Origin: Valencia hispanica
Lineage: Eukaryota; Chordata; Actinopteri; Cyprinodontiformes; Valenciidae
NCBI GenBank assembly: GCA_963556495.2
Contig: OY747701.1
Location: 36,676,001 to 36,740,000 of the forward strand
Direction: 5' to 3'
Length of the DNA stretch: 64,000 bases
Position 1 is the stretch's first letter. Each line of letters starts with the position of its first letter. The notes below the pieces were generated by a model. The model worked only from the letters and a program-made list of their open reading frames with translations. It did no database searches and was not told the DNA's origin. Position numbers and translations under genes: made by a program. Below, piece by piece: positions 12,707-23,261 of the stretch.

Positions 12707-13500
12707 TTAGAGAGATAATTGCTGCCATCCACTGTTACTCTGAGACACCGAGGAAAGTAAGAATGGAACAGATTCTTTAAAAATTGTTACAGCATTGTCT
12801 GATAAAGCTCTACTATAATTAAAATTTCTTTCAGATTTAAGATGGTCAGTTAAATTAAATTCAAAAGTTATTAAGAAGTGGTCAGACAGGACCGGGTTAT
12901 GTGGGTGGACTGTTATTTCCTCACACTCAATACCGTATGTCAGTACAAGGTCCAAAGTGTGTTAGCCCGAGTGGGTCGATCCCTGTACTTTTTGAGTAAA
13001 GCCAATTGAGTCTAAAATAGCACTAAAGGCTGCATTTAGACTATCCCTTTCAGTATCCACATGAATATTGAAGTCCCCCACTATAATGACCCTATCAGTA
13101 TTTAATACTAAATCAGATAAAAAATGTGAGATCTGATCCAAGAATTGAGAGTAAGGGCCTGGTGGACGATGCAAAACCACAAACAAAAATGGTCTTAATG
13201 TTTTGCAACTTGGATGAGGAAAATTAAGGGTTAGATGTTCAAAAGAACTGTAGCTATCAATTGGTCTGGGACTAATTAGTAAATCAGAACGAAAAATGGT
13301 TGCAACTCCTCCTCCTTGCCCAGTATTTCTAGGAATGTGAAAATTTAAATGACTGGAAGGAGTTGACTTATTTATACTGACATAATCCTCCTGCTGCAAC
13401 CAGGTTTCTGTGAGACAAAGCAAATCAATGTGATTATCACAAATCAAGTCATTTACTTACAAAGTCTTTGAGGAGAGAGATCTTATGTTTAATAAACCGC
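12707..13500 (-). pseudogene. L2-type AP endonuclease domain, broken
   Basis: The sense frame starts near 13500 with 'LLNIRSLSSKTL', meets an in-frame stop, and continues from 13447 with 'NHIDLLCLTETWL', 'GQGGGVATIFR' and 'VIIVGDFNIHVD'. A second in-frame stop at about 12960 (just after 'THSG') interrupts it before 'DLVLTYGI' and 'PVLSDHFLITF'. The TETW, GDFN and SDH boxes are the catalytic and metal-binding motifs of the exonuclease-endonuclease-phosphatase fold that nicks target DNA in LINEs. Two stops show the copy is inactive. Confidence 0.87.
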
Positions 13501-13710
13501 ATTTAATAGATTTATTTTTCTGTTCAGTCAAAGTCGTATTTATCTTTATGAGATTTCCATAATTTGCTTTTGTTGGCTTAATTTTTAATCCATTTAATTT
13601 TGGCCGTGTGAAGACACTGTTTCTATAGGGTAATGGGTGGGTAACAGTACAGAAGCAGCAGAGAGGTGGGTTAAACTATGACTCTGCTTCCTGGTCTGGA
13701 CCCTGGGTTG

Positions 13711-14097
13711 TCAGTGTTTTGGAGGACTAATCAATTCGGCCCTATTCCTAGAAAGAAGAGCTGCTCCATCCAAAGTGGGATGGATGCCGTCTCTCCGGAT
13801 CAGACCAGGTTTTCCCCAAAATGTTCGCCAGTTATCAATGTAGCCCACATCATTTGCAGGACACCACCTAGACAACCATTGATGGAATGACAGCTGCGCG
13901 GGCTCAACCGGAGGACGGCTAGGGGGTTCTATCAGTGTTGGCTCCGCGCTGTCTAATGGGCTTCGGTTATCTGCTGGTTTTTCAACAGACTGAAGCCGTG
14001 CTTCTAATTCTGATACCCTCGCCTCCAAAGCTACAAAAATATTACATTTATTACAGTTACCATTATCACTAAAGGAGGCAGGGAAGTAACTAAACAT
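13711..14097 (-). pseudogene. L2 ORF1-like protein: coiled coil plus esterase-like tail
   Basis: A 128-codon frame upstream of the endonuclease. Residues about 18-42 hold two cysteines followed by a short heptad segment, '[17 protein letters not shown]', as in many LINE ORF1 proteins. The C-terminal part, '[14 protein letters not shown]' then '[18 protein letters not shown]', resembles the last block of SGNH-type esterase domains (DGIHP containing the catalytic D and H) found in ORF1 of L2/CR1-clade LINEs. The earlier esterase blocks, including the GDS nucleophile motif, are not visible, so the domain is probably internally deleted. Function in this copy is lost or unknown. Confidence 0.6.
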
Positions 14098-14517
14098 CTG
14101 ACAGAGAGAGCAAGAGAGAAGAGAAGGGTTAGAGACAGGAGAGAGAAGATTAGCCTTAGCCGCAATGAAGCTAAGCTAACTGAGCTAGCGAGACCGTACC
14201 ACCCCAAGAAAAGCTGTGTGAAACACAAGGAGTTCCCAAAACGTAAAGTACACCACAACAAAACATGTGATTTAGTGTGCTTGTGTGTTTAAAATAACTT
14301 AGAGAGGCCTCAGCACAGAGAAAATAAGATCAATTCAGGAGAGTCTGAACACCAAACAGCTCCACGGAGCACAACAGGAAATCACGCAATACGGTTTACC
14401 CCGTCACAGAGTAACACCCAACACTGCCTCCAGTGGAAATCTTGGAATTAGGAAAAAGAGAATTTCTTTCTCAGTGCACATGAGCATGAATGCCTCAAAG
14501 TTACTCTCCTACTTATA

Positions 14518-14865
14518 TGCCCCTTTTCATCTAGGGTTGGCACTGTCTGGCCAAGGTTGAGTCAGCCTGTATTTAGCGCATTTCCACTACCTTTGTCTGA
14601 GCCGAGCCGACCCCTTTTTTTTAGACTAACTCCGAATCAGTCCGAGGCGACCGAACACGCCCACCTATGGACTGATGTCACTAAAGTGATGTAACTCTCA
14701 CTCCTACCTACGTAGTGGTAGCCACTGATTGGCCTGGCAGCATTGGCATCGGTAATGTCGGAAAACGGTGAAGGATGACTGATCTTAACTGGAACTTTGC
14801 TACGCTGAGATGGCAATGGAAACACAACCAGGCTGGGCTGAGGCTACGCTAGTGGAAAAGGGGCA
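14518..14865. mobile_element. Short hAT-like MITE with TGCCCCTTTTC ends
   Basis: The left end 'tgccccttttcatctagggt' pairs with the reverse complement of the right end, 'tgccccttttccactagcg'. The inverted similarity continues with 'catttccactacc' versus 'gtttccattgcc'. The interior is GC-richer with GAGCC/GACC runs seen in many short fish hAT-like elements. No clean 8-bp target duplication could be read, so the family is tentative. Non-coding. Confidence 0.6.
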
Positions 14866-16089
14866 ATATTGTGCCTAAACCTATGACCTAATTTGTCCAC
14901 CAGTACATAGTTTGTCTTACTATTCTTTACCCTAATCCAGGCACTTGATTACAAAATTGATCTGATTTGTCTTTTGGACGAATTAAGCATTATTCAGCTT
15001 GGTTCAATTCAAATTTGCTTCGTGTGGGCCAATGGTTCTATTGTAAAAAAAATCAAAATAAATGGTTGAAGGGAGGGTGGCAGGGTGAAGAGTGACACCT
15101 GGAGTGTCTGCTACACTGATAAATTACCTTCATTTTATTTAGCTTCATTTGTTTAAGAGAGGCTCTGTGCTCTCCTTTTAGCTTGAGTGGACCAGGGAGA
15201 TCCTTACGCCTGAGCATGCAGGTTTGGTACATGACTCTCCTCTTTGAGTAAGAGCCTCTCCTTTAGCCACACACTTAATGATCCTGGCCAACATCTGGCA
15301 CTGAAAGCTTTAGCGATTCTTTATACCAGAAGAGGAGCTGACAGCAAGTAAAGTTACTCAGTCTCTTCTTGATGTTCTCTATGTCCAGTCTACTTCTTTC
15401 TGCAGAATAATAAGAAAATTATGAGTTTTGACAAAGGAGAAGACTTTAAAGAATTGTTAGGTTTGGCGTGCTGTGGCAGAAAGAATCATATTTTGAGCAC
15501 CTTGCTCGGTTTTTGTAACATGATCCAAGGTATGTTATTAATTACAGCATGAAGAGCAAGGTTTACTCTACTGAATACAGCAACCCATTCAAAATAATGT
15601 AATATACCTTGTTTATGCTCGTTGTACAGGTTTTAATGTCTCTTAACAGTGGATTTATACGTTATATGTATGACTGCTGTGTTTGTGTGTCACATAGTTG
15701 AAGCAGCAGAATATGAGTGGCGAATGTGCATGAAAATTAATCAAATGAAAAAGATGAAAATTGAATTTAAAAAGATTTTTACCGGTTTAAGTTCTGAGGC
15801 AAGATGATTATCCTCGTCAATGCTTATTTAAGCCTCTAAGCCCGTGGTACCGACCATCATGGCTCATGGATCATCAGTCATATTCTGGATGAAACTGCTT
15901 GCAAGAACACTTATGCCTTTCATCCTTTGACTCCTGCAACCTACAAAAGGGCAAAGCAAGAAAAAAAGTTTTGTTTTGTTACTGTAGCCTTATTTTTGTT
16001 TTAGTTGTTCCTGGGTGTAACTGCTGCTGACACTGTTTTGTTCAAATGTTTTGCTTCAAATTAAAGCAAAACAGTAAATTACAAATGGC
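14866..16089. other. No recognisable feature
   Basis: 1.2 kb with no coding similarity, transposon ends or RNA gene that I can recognise. Confidence 0.45.
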
Positions 16090-16816
16090 TTAAAGGACTC
16101 ATTCACCTGTTTTTTCCCAATAAATCTGTTGTGGTCTATAGTATGAATAAATGCCTTGGGAGTCATTTTCTTTGGAAAAAATTATCTTGCGCTCCTGATC
16201 TGGAGGGTTAGAGTTTGTCAGAGCAGTGGGTGGGGGAAAGAGACAGAATTACGAGTCTTACTCATTCATATTCATGATATTCAAACATCTCACCTCTGAT
16301 TGGTTAACAGCAATACAATTCTTATGCTGCCTTCATACAAAAAAAACTAACTTAGCGTTTTATTAGCTGGTGGTGTTCCAAAGACAAATTCCAATTGTTT
16401 CTTCTTCAGCTCTTCTTCTTGGGTAAAAAATGCAACACTGATGTGTAATCTCCACAAATAACACGAGCCTGAATGTCTTCTGCCATGCTGTGGTGTTGCT
16501 AACGGTTAGCTTTTACTAGAAGAGACATGCTCTGCTCTCTCCTGGCCGCAAAATCAATACAGACTTCCCCTGGTAGGTCGCAAGCCAAGGTAGGCAAAAT
16601 CATGAATATTAATTTTCTCTGTGATGTAGAAGGGACTGGCTTTTTCTGACTCGCCTGTTTTTCCTTTCTGTGTTCTTTCTGTGGCTAATGCAGGCAATAG
16701 GGGTTGGAGAAAATGTCCACGTGTTTCATGCATATACAACTCAGACTGACCAATCATATAAAAAAAAAAAAAAAAGAAAAACTATCACACGGTTTCTCAG
16801 AGAACAAGACCTTTAA
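16090..16816. mobile_element. TTAA-flanked DNA transposon, copy A (internally deleted)
   Basis: Starts TTAAAGGACT (TTAA 16090-16093) and ends AGACCTTTAA (TTAA 16813-16816), a short inverted repeat with TTAA at both edges. The interior aligns with the larger copy at 41849-43690: shared blocks include 'cacctctgattggttaacagc', 'gctggtggtgttccaaa' and 'tttgtggctaatgcagg'. Copy A lacks the part at 42310-42950 of copy B that encodes THAP-like and 'DPY...W' fragments, so it is a deletion derivative. A poly-A run at 16760-16775 is internal. Kolobok or ISL2EU type is possible. Confidence 0.75.
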
Positions 16817-17352
16817 AAAAGGATAGCAACAATTGTCACCAAAATGTAAAGGGTTAAAAATTCCTTTTAGGAGTTATTTTTGTTATTTTCTATGATATGG
16901 GCTGCAAAGATTCCAAGCTTGGCAAAAACACAAATTTATTTATGCTTTCATGTCATGCCTGTTACATAAGTGAGCTTTGTCATGGTATCTTCCTCCTTCC
17001 ATAAGGATGAGGCTGAAGACTGGATCTGCGTTAATTATATGTTATTACTCCCAGTCTTGTACATGAGACCGTCTGGGCCAATGCTCGAACTCTCTCACAT
17101 TCCAGATCATGTCTCCATATCTGTAAGCCGCTTCTGCCTTCAGTCTCCAACTGTCATGTCTTCATTACAAGGTTAACCAAAACAATCCTCACTGCAGTTA
17201 GATCAGACTAGGTGAAATGCCTCTTCTCTGACTCTAATGATCTCTTATGCCATATTCCCTAGATACATTTAATAATATGTAATTAATTAATCAATTAATT
17301 GACATAACTTTGAAATATTGCTTTAACAGTCCCCTTTTTTTCGTTTACTACA
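16817..17352. other. No recognisable feature
   Basis: Spacer between two DNA transposons; the frame at 16970-17176 matches nothing I know. Confidence 0.45.
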
Positions 17353-17360
17353 ATAATGCC

Positions 17361-18615
17361 TAGGGATGGGCATTCGATTAAACTGTCTTCATCGATCATC
17401 GGGAGAATTAACGATCGATTTTCGATTAATCATTGATATTTTTATATTAAAATTCAGTGTTCATAGGCTATATTAAAATGCAGTGAGAATAGAAAAATAG
17501 CGTGTTTCCTCATTGAGATCTTCATTACAAGTGGGACAACTCGAGTGGAAGTTAAACGGAATTAATTCACGGTAGTTGCACAAAGAAAATAAATATAAGC
17601 AGCGGAGCCGACAGCTAAAAGACGCTACTCATTAACACAACTGACACTCAAATTTTTTTCTTCTCCAAAAAAGTAAAAAAAAAAAAAAAGGAAGTCCTGT
17701 TAAACAATAACTTGATATAAAAAAAATACTTATAGGTCTGATAGTTTTGTTACATTTGGCAAAAAGAGTTGAGAAAGAGGATGAGAGAGATCAGCGTACC
17801 TAACAATAAATTAGGCTCATTAATAGAATAAAAAAGACAAAAACAAAAGAAACCGTAACTTATACATAACTTTAGCACCAGTCTAGTGATTTTTGTTGAG
17901 AAAGATGAGCATGTTAACATGCGCTGGGGTCAGAAGCGAAAGCAGCCTGGTGAGCAGACTGACGGTCACCAAGCTGCTGTCGCGTCTGACCTGCAGCGCC
18001 GAGATCACCTTCTGTGAGGGGACAGATGTCCCTGTGATACACATACCTCCGTGCTAACTTGGCAAGCCTCTGGAATCTTGTTTAATTCATTTTCCACCAG
18101 TCTGTAGGGGTGCAATCCAGGGGTGGTGGAGCCTCCCTCAGAAAGTAATCTGTGAGTAAGTTTCTCTGCTCGTTGTGCATCTCGGCTCCTCCGTGCTAAC
18201 ACCGACTTGATGCTAGGTTGAGACCAAGAGCCGGATCCTCCGCTTCTAACCAGGGTTGGAAGTGCGTTCAAGTACTGATACACAGCTTTGCAATGTTGGC
18301 AGTGAACCGAGACTTTTTTTTTGGTCTGTCAAAGTGGTCCCACGCCACACTTTGCTGCGACCTCTTCACGACAATGCTACTTTTGAAATACACAGAAACT
18401 GGCAAGAAACTGAGTCGGCCTGTGGGTTTTATTTTCAGTCATCGCCCTCATGTGGTAAAGTGTTTCATTAACGCCACATAGCAAAATTAATTGCATTCCT
18501 TCAAAACTCAGACTACGCAACAGAACATGCGTTAATTGATCGGTAAAATAAAATGTCATCGATGAAATTCTTAATGATCAATTAATCGATCGTCGATTAA
18601 TTATACCCATCCCTA
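17361..18615 (-). mobile_element. hAT element, copy 2 of the TAGGGATGGGCAT family, with BED remnant
   Basis: Terminal inverted repeat TAGGGATGGGCAT...ATACCCATCCCTA with a perfect 8-bp duplication ATAATGCC at 17353-17360 and 18616-18623. It is about 95% similar by eye to copy 3 (44488-45711) and longer than copy 1. Between 17930 and 18420 it retains a piece of the autonomous element, including a minus-strand BED zinc-finger start. It encodes no complete transposase. The element sits 1.1 kb from the 19469 hAT element but is a separate insertion of a different family. Confidence 0.92.
18325..18375 (-). pseudogene. BED zinc-finger fragment of a hAT transposase
   Basis: Minus strand reads 'KRSQQSVAWDHFD', matching the S.VW.HF opening of BED-type zinc fingers at the N terminus of hAT transposases. 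The C-x2-C part follows at about 18285-18300 in a shifted frame; in copy 3 (45355-45400) the same part reads 'VHCQHCEAVYKY'. The start codon of copy 3 is GTG here. The rest of the finger and the catalytic domain are missing. BED fingers bind DNA, presumably the element ends. Confidence 0.65.
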
Positions 18616-18706
18616 ATAATGCCCAAAACATAAAGACATATTTCAAGATGTTGATACAATTTCTAATGGGTGTGAAGTGGGCTGACAAAAAAGATAATGA
18701 TCAAAC

Positions 18707-18970
18707 TGTCATGGTGTGACTTTTTGTCTCTGTCATTGTCTGTCTCTGCATCCTGATTACCCGCAGCTGTTTTGAATTTCCCCTGATTATGTCCCTGTGT
18801 ATATATGTTCCCCTGTGCCCTCAAGTTTCTTCTGGTTTGTCGTCCTTACCCACGTCTAGTTCACGTCCTGTGCTGTCCCGTGCCTGAGTTTGGACTTCAT
18901 TGTTAAAGATGAAAAGAAGGAGCTCAAAACAACGCTCTGCATTTGGGTCCTCATTTCCGAAACACATGAC
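18707..18970. repeat. Short interspersed repeat with TGTCATG ends
   Basis: The block begins TGTCATGGTGTGAC and ends CACATGACA, giving inverted TGTCATG-like termini about 260 bp apart. It contains 'ctgcatttgggtcctcat', a phrase common in fish non-coding repeats. No coding potential; no clean target duplication visible. It could be a MITE or the end of a larger element. Confidence 0.5.
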
Positions 18971-19460
18971 AAAAAATCAACTTATAATCAGACTTGAATC
19001 ATACTGGACATGGATCTAGCTCAAGGATCCAGCCAGATGACCTTATTGAGACATCACTTGTTGTCAGAACCGAGAAATCCACCAGGGGTCTTTTTATGCC
19101 ATTTGTGTTGTTTCTTCTGTTCACCACATTCTGACGACCTCCCTGCCCCTTTGGGACGGCCACAATTCGTCTTGCCATCTGTCAGGACTCTAGAAGAAAT
19201 CCAACAGCGAGCGATGTTGTGTAGCCTCTTTTAGCACGTCTCAATGAGATATTAAATCTGTACTCTGTGTTGAACTGTGCACGCTTCCCTGGGATGTTGG
19301 TTGTTTCTCCTCGTCATGAACCCCAGGGTCCACTTCTTGTCATCCTCAGCCGGGAAAGGATCATCAGTCAGGAGGCTCCTGATGTGATCCTCATACTGAG
19401 TTATTAAGTGTTAGTGCATTCTAGTCCAAACATATGTGAGCTAATTCAAAGGATTAGTTA
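18971..19460. other. No recognisable feature
   Basis: About 490 bp with a 74-codon frame (19010-19234) that I do not recognise. No repeat ends. Confidence 0.4.
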
Positions 19461-19812
19461 GTTGATTATTGGGGTGTATGATATTGACAAAAAACCTAAG
19501 TGCGGTTTTTCTGACAAATATTGTGATGTCATTTTCGATTTTTACTTTTGATACTTTTAAGTGCATAAAACTAAAATTATTAATGAAATATATTGTTACT
19601 TTTACAACGCAGTCTTGGACAACTTGACACACATGCGAACAATATACAATAACCTAAAAAATATGTATGTGGCCAGGGCCCTCTTCTGCTGTTGAACCTG
19701 AAAAATCTCTAATATCAACTACATGGTGATTGAGGTAATGAGACTGTTCAATGCTTCACTAAACATGTAACTGTTATATTGCACACATTTTAAAATAAAT
19801 GACCAATAACAA

Positions 19813-20905
19813 TTAAAGTGCCCCTGGCATGAAATTCCCCGCGACTTTTGGGCCCTTTTTAGTCACACTCTAAGTACCTTAATACTGTATCAAAGGATTG
19901 TTAGCCGTAGCTCAGCCATGCTATAGAATTGCAGCCCCTACTAGGTGGCCATTCCGTTAGCATTAGCACAGAATGACCGAGTTCTCGTTGGCGGGGCCCA
20001 GGCCATGCGCCTCTATTGTCAATTGAGTCTCTAACGTCCGCATCTGATGAAACATTGACAGACAAGCATTTGCGCAACACAAATTGCCCAAATTCAAATA
20101 TTATGTATGAAATTTAATTAGTGCGAGTGAGAGAGACGTGAATGACAGAGACGAAGAGAGAGCAAAACGAATACGCTGCGTGTTTTAAATGGCATAAAAA
20201 AGAAGAATGAAACGCAATATGTGACAGTCAGTGTTGATTTTTTTTACATTTATTTTTTTTTGGTCGGTGTTGAATCTGTGGCCCAACGCCACAGATTAGT
20301 CATGTGTGGGAAACACTGGTATATAACAGCTGAAGGACATTATTGCGGAAATATACTTGTATAGGGATATTTGCTGGTTCACGGAGGGTTGGTATTGATC
20401 CAGGTAAAAGTTTAAGACGATCTGCGAATCCACTGTTGTATTGTCCCAAGTTAATAAAACATTCGTCAGAGAAATGTTTGCCACAAACGACCACGCGCTT
20501 CCCTGCATAGATAAAATCCATCCACTTCAGTGGCTTGGAAGTGGGGAGGACAGTGTCGATGCGGTCTGGACTCCATGTTGTCAGTTTGTTATTTGCCTTT
20601 TACCGTAGCTCTCGTTGTTTAGGTTGTAATATACGCCGCGGGGGGAGGGACTTGGAGAGTGTAGTTTGGAGAAGGGAGTAATTGGCTGGAACTCAGTGAC
20701 AACATATGCCGAAACGTGTGGTCATATGCCGAACTGCAAAACAGCCCGTTTCTGAGTGCTAATTTCACTATGTAGGCAGACATACCCGGGGACAAAGGAA
20801 ACACTAATCAGTAGTTTTAACCCCTTAGGGGACATAGGCAGGCTGGGGAAACTAAAAAATATGACCAAAAAACTCAAAAAATGCAAATTTCATGCTTGGG
20901 GCACT
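19813..20905 (-). mobile_element. TTAA-type transposon with THAP remnant, nested in the hAT element
   Basis: Left end TTAAAGTGCCCCTGGCATGA and right end TCATGCTTGGGGCACTGTAG (read inward as AGTGCCCCAAGCATGA) are inverted copies. TTAA is intact on the left (19813-19816) and apparently mutated to GTAG on the right. The minus strand carries the second half of a THAP domain at about 20380-20545. It lies wholly inside the hAT element whose target duplication is at 19461/21413 and is therefore younger. Size is 1.1 kb, so most of an autonomous element has been lost. Confidence 0.7.
20380..20545 (-). pseudogene. C-terminal half of a THAP zinc-finger domain
   Basis: Minus-strand translation reads 'LKWMDFIYAGKRVVVCGKHF' followed by 'SDECFINL' and, 20 residues on, 'LKLLPGSIPTL'. 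This matches the second half of the THAP (C2CH) finger: C-x2-HF with the following CF and the terminal P-T motif (here SIPTL for AVPTIF). In THAP genes the C..C half is often on an earlier exon; here it is not visible in frame on this strand. THAP fingers occur in P-element, Kolobok and ISL2EU-type transposon proteins, where they bind DNA. The frame runs on to 20300 without further similarity. Confidence 0.75.
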
Positions 20906-21212
20906 GTAGAAACAAGACCTTATCCAGCCTTCTGCAAGATAAGATGTAGTAACCTGACAGTGAAGATTAGCCTTAGCGCCGCAGCGGAGAGAAACTGAAA
21001 CCAGAGATCTGCAGCCAGGTTCCTCTCCCGCTACCCGCTGAGAACAGTGAAAAATACATTCTGCTTTCACATTGAACAAGTCGCCAAAAGTCTCTATCAC
21101 CACATGGAAAAGTCGCTAGATTTGTCACTAGTCACTTTTAAAAAATAATGTTGCCAGGGGGGTCGGAAAAGTCGCTAAATATAGTGACAAAGTCGCCAAG
21201 TTGGGAACACTG
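20906..21212 (-). mobile_element. hAT-like terminal fragment (CAGTGTTCCC end)
   Basis: Read on the minus strand from 21212, the sequence starts CAGTGTTCCCAACTTGGCGA and continues 'ctttgtcactatatttagcg', a start common to fish hAT families. No matching second terminus was found to the left, so it is either a solo end truncated by the TTAA element or an internal part of the enclosing hAT. Confidence 0.5.
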
Positions 21213-21420
21213 CTCTGCATACAAGCTTCTTTCCCATCACCGTTTCTGATTGGCCAGCAAGCCAGGAATGCGAGACTCAACCATTTTGATTGGTGAATAG
21301 GTTTGTCACTCAAATGTGGGGGCGGGAAAAAAAGCTCTGCCTCCTGAGGTTAGGTTATCGCAGGAGTTAAAACCTCAATATCAATGCGATAAAGGTTAAT
21401 CGTACAGCCCTAGTTGATTA

Positions 21421-23261
21421 TAAATAAGTGATTAGGTTAGAGATTAGCAGACGTGGAAGTTTGGTTCAGATAACCTTGATGCAGCTGCTGCGTCAAGCAA
21501 TCCTAAACTAACTTTGCAAACTTAGGTTAATAAGCCAAGCTTCATTAACTAGTCCTAGACTGAAAGTTATGGATTTAGCCAAGAAGAAATTGATGAATAG
21601 GAAATTAAGCCCATGTTTAAACAATCATCCTTGAAGAAAGTCTTTCATTTTTTATGACCAAATATCCTTTGGTCCAAATATCTGTCTCCAACCCTTTAAT
21701 CTGATTTAACTGTGTTGAGTTGAATTGAATTTGAACCCTACCTCGAATTGATTTAAAATCCTCTATTCTACTCCCCTTCTAGTATAGAGCCATTATACCA
21801 TAATCTCTTCTGATTAATTATAATTATATCCAAATTTGACCATAAACCCAATTAAACCCAAAAATTCAATTGGAGAACCCAATTACTCCTAATTGGTTGT
21901 CCAATTTCCTCTTTTTCTTCCAAATAATGATCCCCTGGCTCAACATTGCTGTGAACCGTGAGAAAAGTTTCCCAAAGAGATTGCTGTTTGAGGAGCGCTT
22001 TGGAGATAAAAAGTTAATACACAATAAAGGAAATTTCAGTAGTTAAATTTGCTTCATCTGCTTCTCCTGTACCTGGGGGGGAAAATGGCCAAAGTCGAAG
22101 GTTATGAGTGTAATTTGAAAAGTTCCCATTAATCATTGTGGGATTCCATTTCTGCTGCTGGAACCCCTGAGACATAATTCTAATAATAAAGCCATTCCAG
22201 TACCTCTTTTTTTTAGAACCCACTTTTTAAACCATGTTTAATGAAATCCCCAGTGTATTTAGAATCTGCTTTTCAAACTTGTATTTTTCAGAACCGCTTT
22301 TCAAACTTGTTTTTAAGAACGTGCCTTTATTTCATGAGATGATCCCAATGTTCCATATTTATTTAATCGAATTACTTCTAAATTAGTTCAGATCAATCCT
22401 TGAAAACATCTTTGCGGTGTGTTTTATTCATCAGCATAATTTTTTTCCAAATCTCAATCATTAAGCCAGTTTGTTGCTGAATGGAATCAATTCCAAAAAA
22501 CGTCAACAGTTTCAGAAGCTGCAGTCCAGGGGAAAGAAGCAGAAGGCTGTTATCTAATTGATAAAATGGGGAATATCGAGTTCCCGATCCTGGTAATTAA
22601 TTTGGAAAGTTCAAAGCTTTCTATTTTGTGAAGTCACCCCAGTACAATTAATTTAATCAATTTATTATTCTTACATTATTTACATTGTCATTTTCCTTTA
22701 AGTGTGCCTGTCTTCATAAGTTTGATCATTTTATTTTTAGGGTTCCCCATTTCTCATTCTCATTATTATTGTTCCATCATTATTAACATTTCAACCTTTT
22801 AAAACTGTCTGCCATTCGAGAGTTATTTGTTTTACTTTTTATATGAATTAAGTTATATTCATGGTTTGTTTATTTTCTTACCCTTGTTTTAAGGTGTACT
22901 CTTACGCTGTGTGTATAGTTTCTTATTTGTGTGTGAATTGCACAGATATTTGTTCCACCTGTGTGCCAGTCTGATCATCCAGTATTTAGGCCCACTTTTG
23001 TTCCTTGTTTGTTAGGTCAGTCTGTTTGCTTGTTTAAACAGTTTGTCTGAGGTTTTTTTATGTTAAAGCACCTATATGGTTTGAGTTAAGTTTTCTTTGT
23101 CCCTCACCCTTTTTCCTTGCAGGGAAGGGAACAGGGACACTTTCTCGCCTAGTTAAAGATTTCATTTTAAGGAACAATGCTTAGTTCATCTTGTCCATCA
23201 GCTCAGGCAGTTGATTTGTGCCTAACGATATTTTGGTTTTCTGACAAGAGCAACCATAGCT
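21421..23261. other. No recognisable gene; low-complexity AT-rich DNA
   Basis: 1.8 kb without coding similarity or convincing repeat ends. The part 22880-23160 is pyrimidine-rich and resembles fish interspersed repeats in style, but I found no second copy in the window. Confidence 0.45.

Larger units (their letters stand above)
10029..14450 (-). mobile_element. L2/Maui-like LINE, nearly full length but decayed
   Basis: The element reads right to left. Its 3' end is the tail at 10029-10060, reading on the minus strand as tandem TGAATT-like units after the sequence complementary to 'tttatttatatagcgcc', which is abundant in teleost genomes. Moving 5' it holds a long 3' region (10060-11050), a reverse transcriptase (about 11056-12215), a linker (12153-12640), an AP-like endonuclease (12707-13500), an ORF1-like protein (13711-14097) and a GC-richer 5' region to about 14450. 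Domain order and 'YADDTQ' place it near L2. Stops, frameshifts and an internal deletion make it inactive. Two further partial copies lie at 23262 and 32130. The 5' limit is approximate because no clear target duplication was found. Confidence 0.85.
19469..21412. mobile_element. hAT element with TTGGGGTGTATG/CGTACAGCCCTA ends, hosting a nested insertion
   Basis: The left terminus TTGGGGTGTATGATATTG and the reverse complement of the right terminus, TAGGGCTGTACGATTAACC, form a degenerate inverted repeat. An exact 8-bp duplication GTTGATTA flanks it at 19461-19468 and 21413-21420, which fixes both boundaries. Termini beginning (T)AGGGCTG(C/T)ACGAT are familiar from fish hAT elements. Of its 1.94 kb, 19813-20905 is a separate TTAA-type element, and 20906-21212 ends in another hAT-like terminus (GGGAACACTG). 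No transposase frame remains. Confidence 0.85.

Noticed and set aside
16760..16775. Poly-A run as a retroposon tail
   Set aside because: It is internal to a TTAA-flanked DNA element and no processed gene or target duplication adjoins it.
20707..20760. Plus-strand 'MPKRVVICRTAKQPVSEC' as the first half of a THAP finger
   Set aside because: It is on the opposite strand to the THAP second half at 20380-20545, lacks the C-x2-4-C spacing and stops after 18 codons; probably chance.
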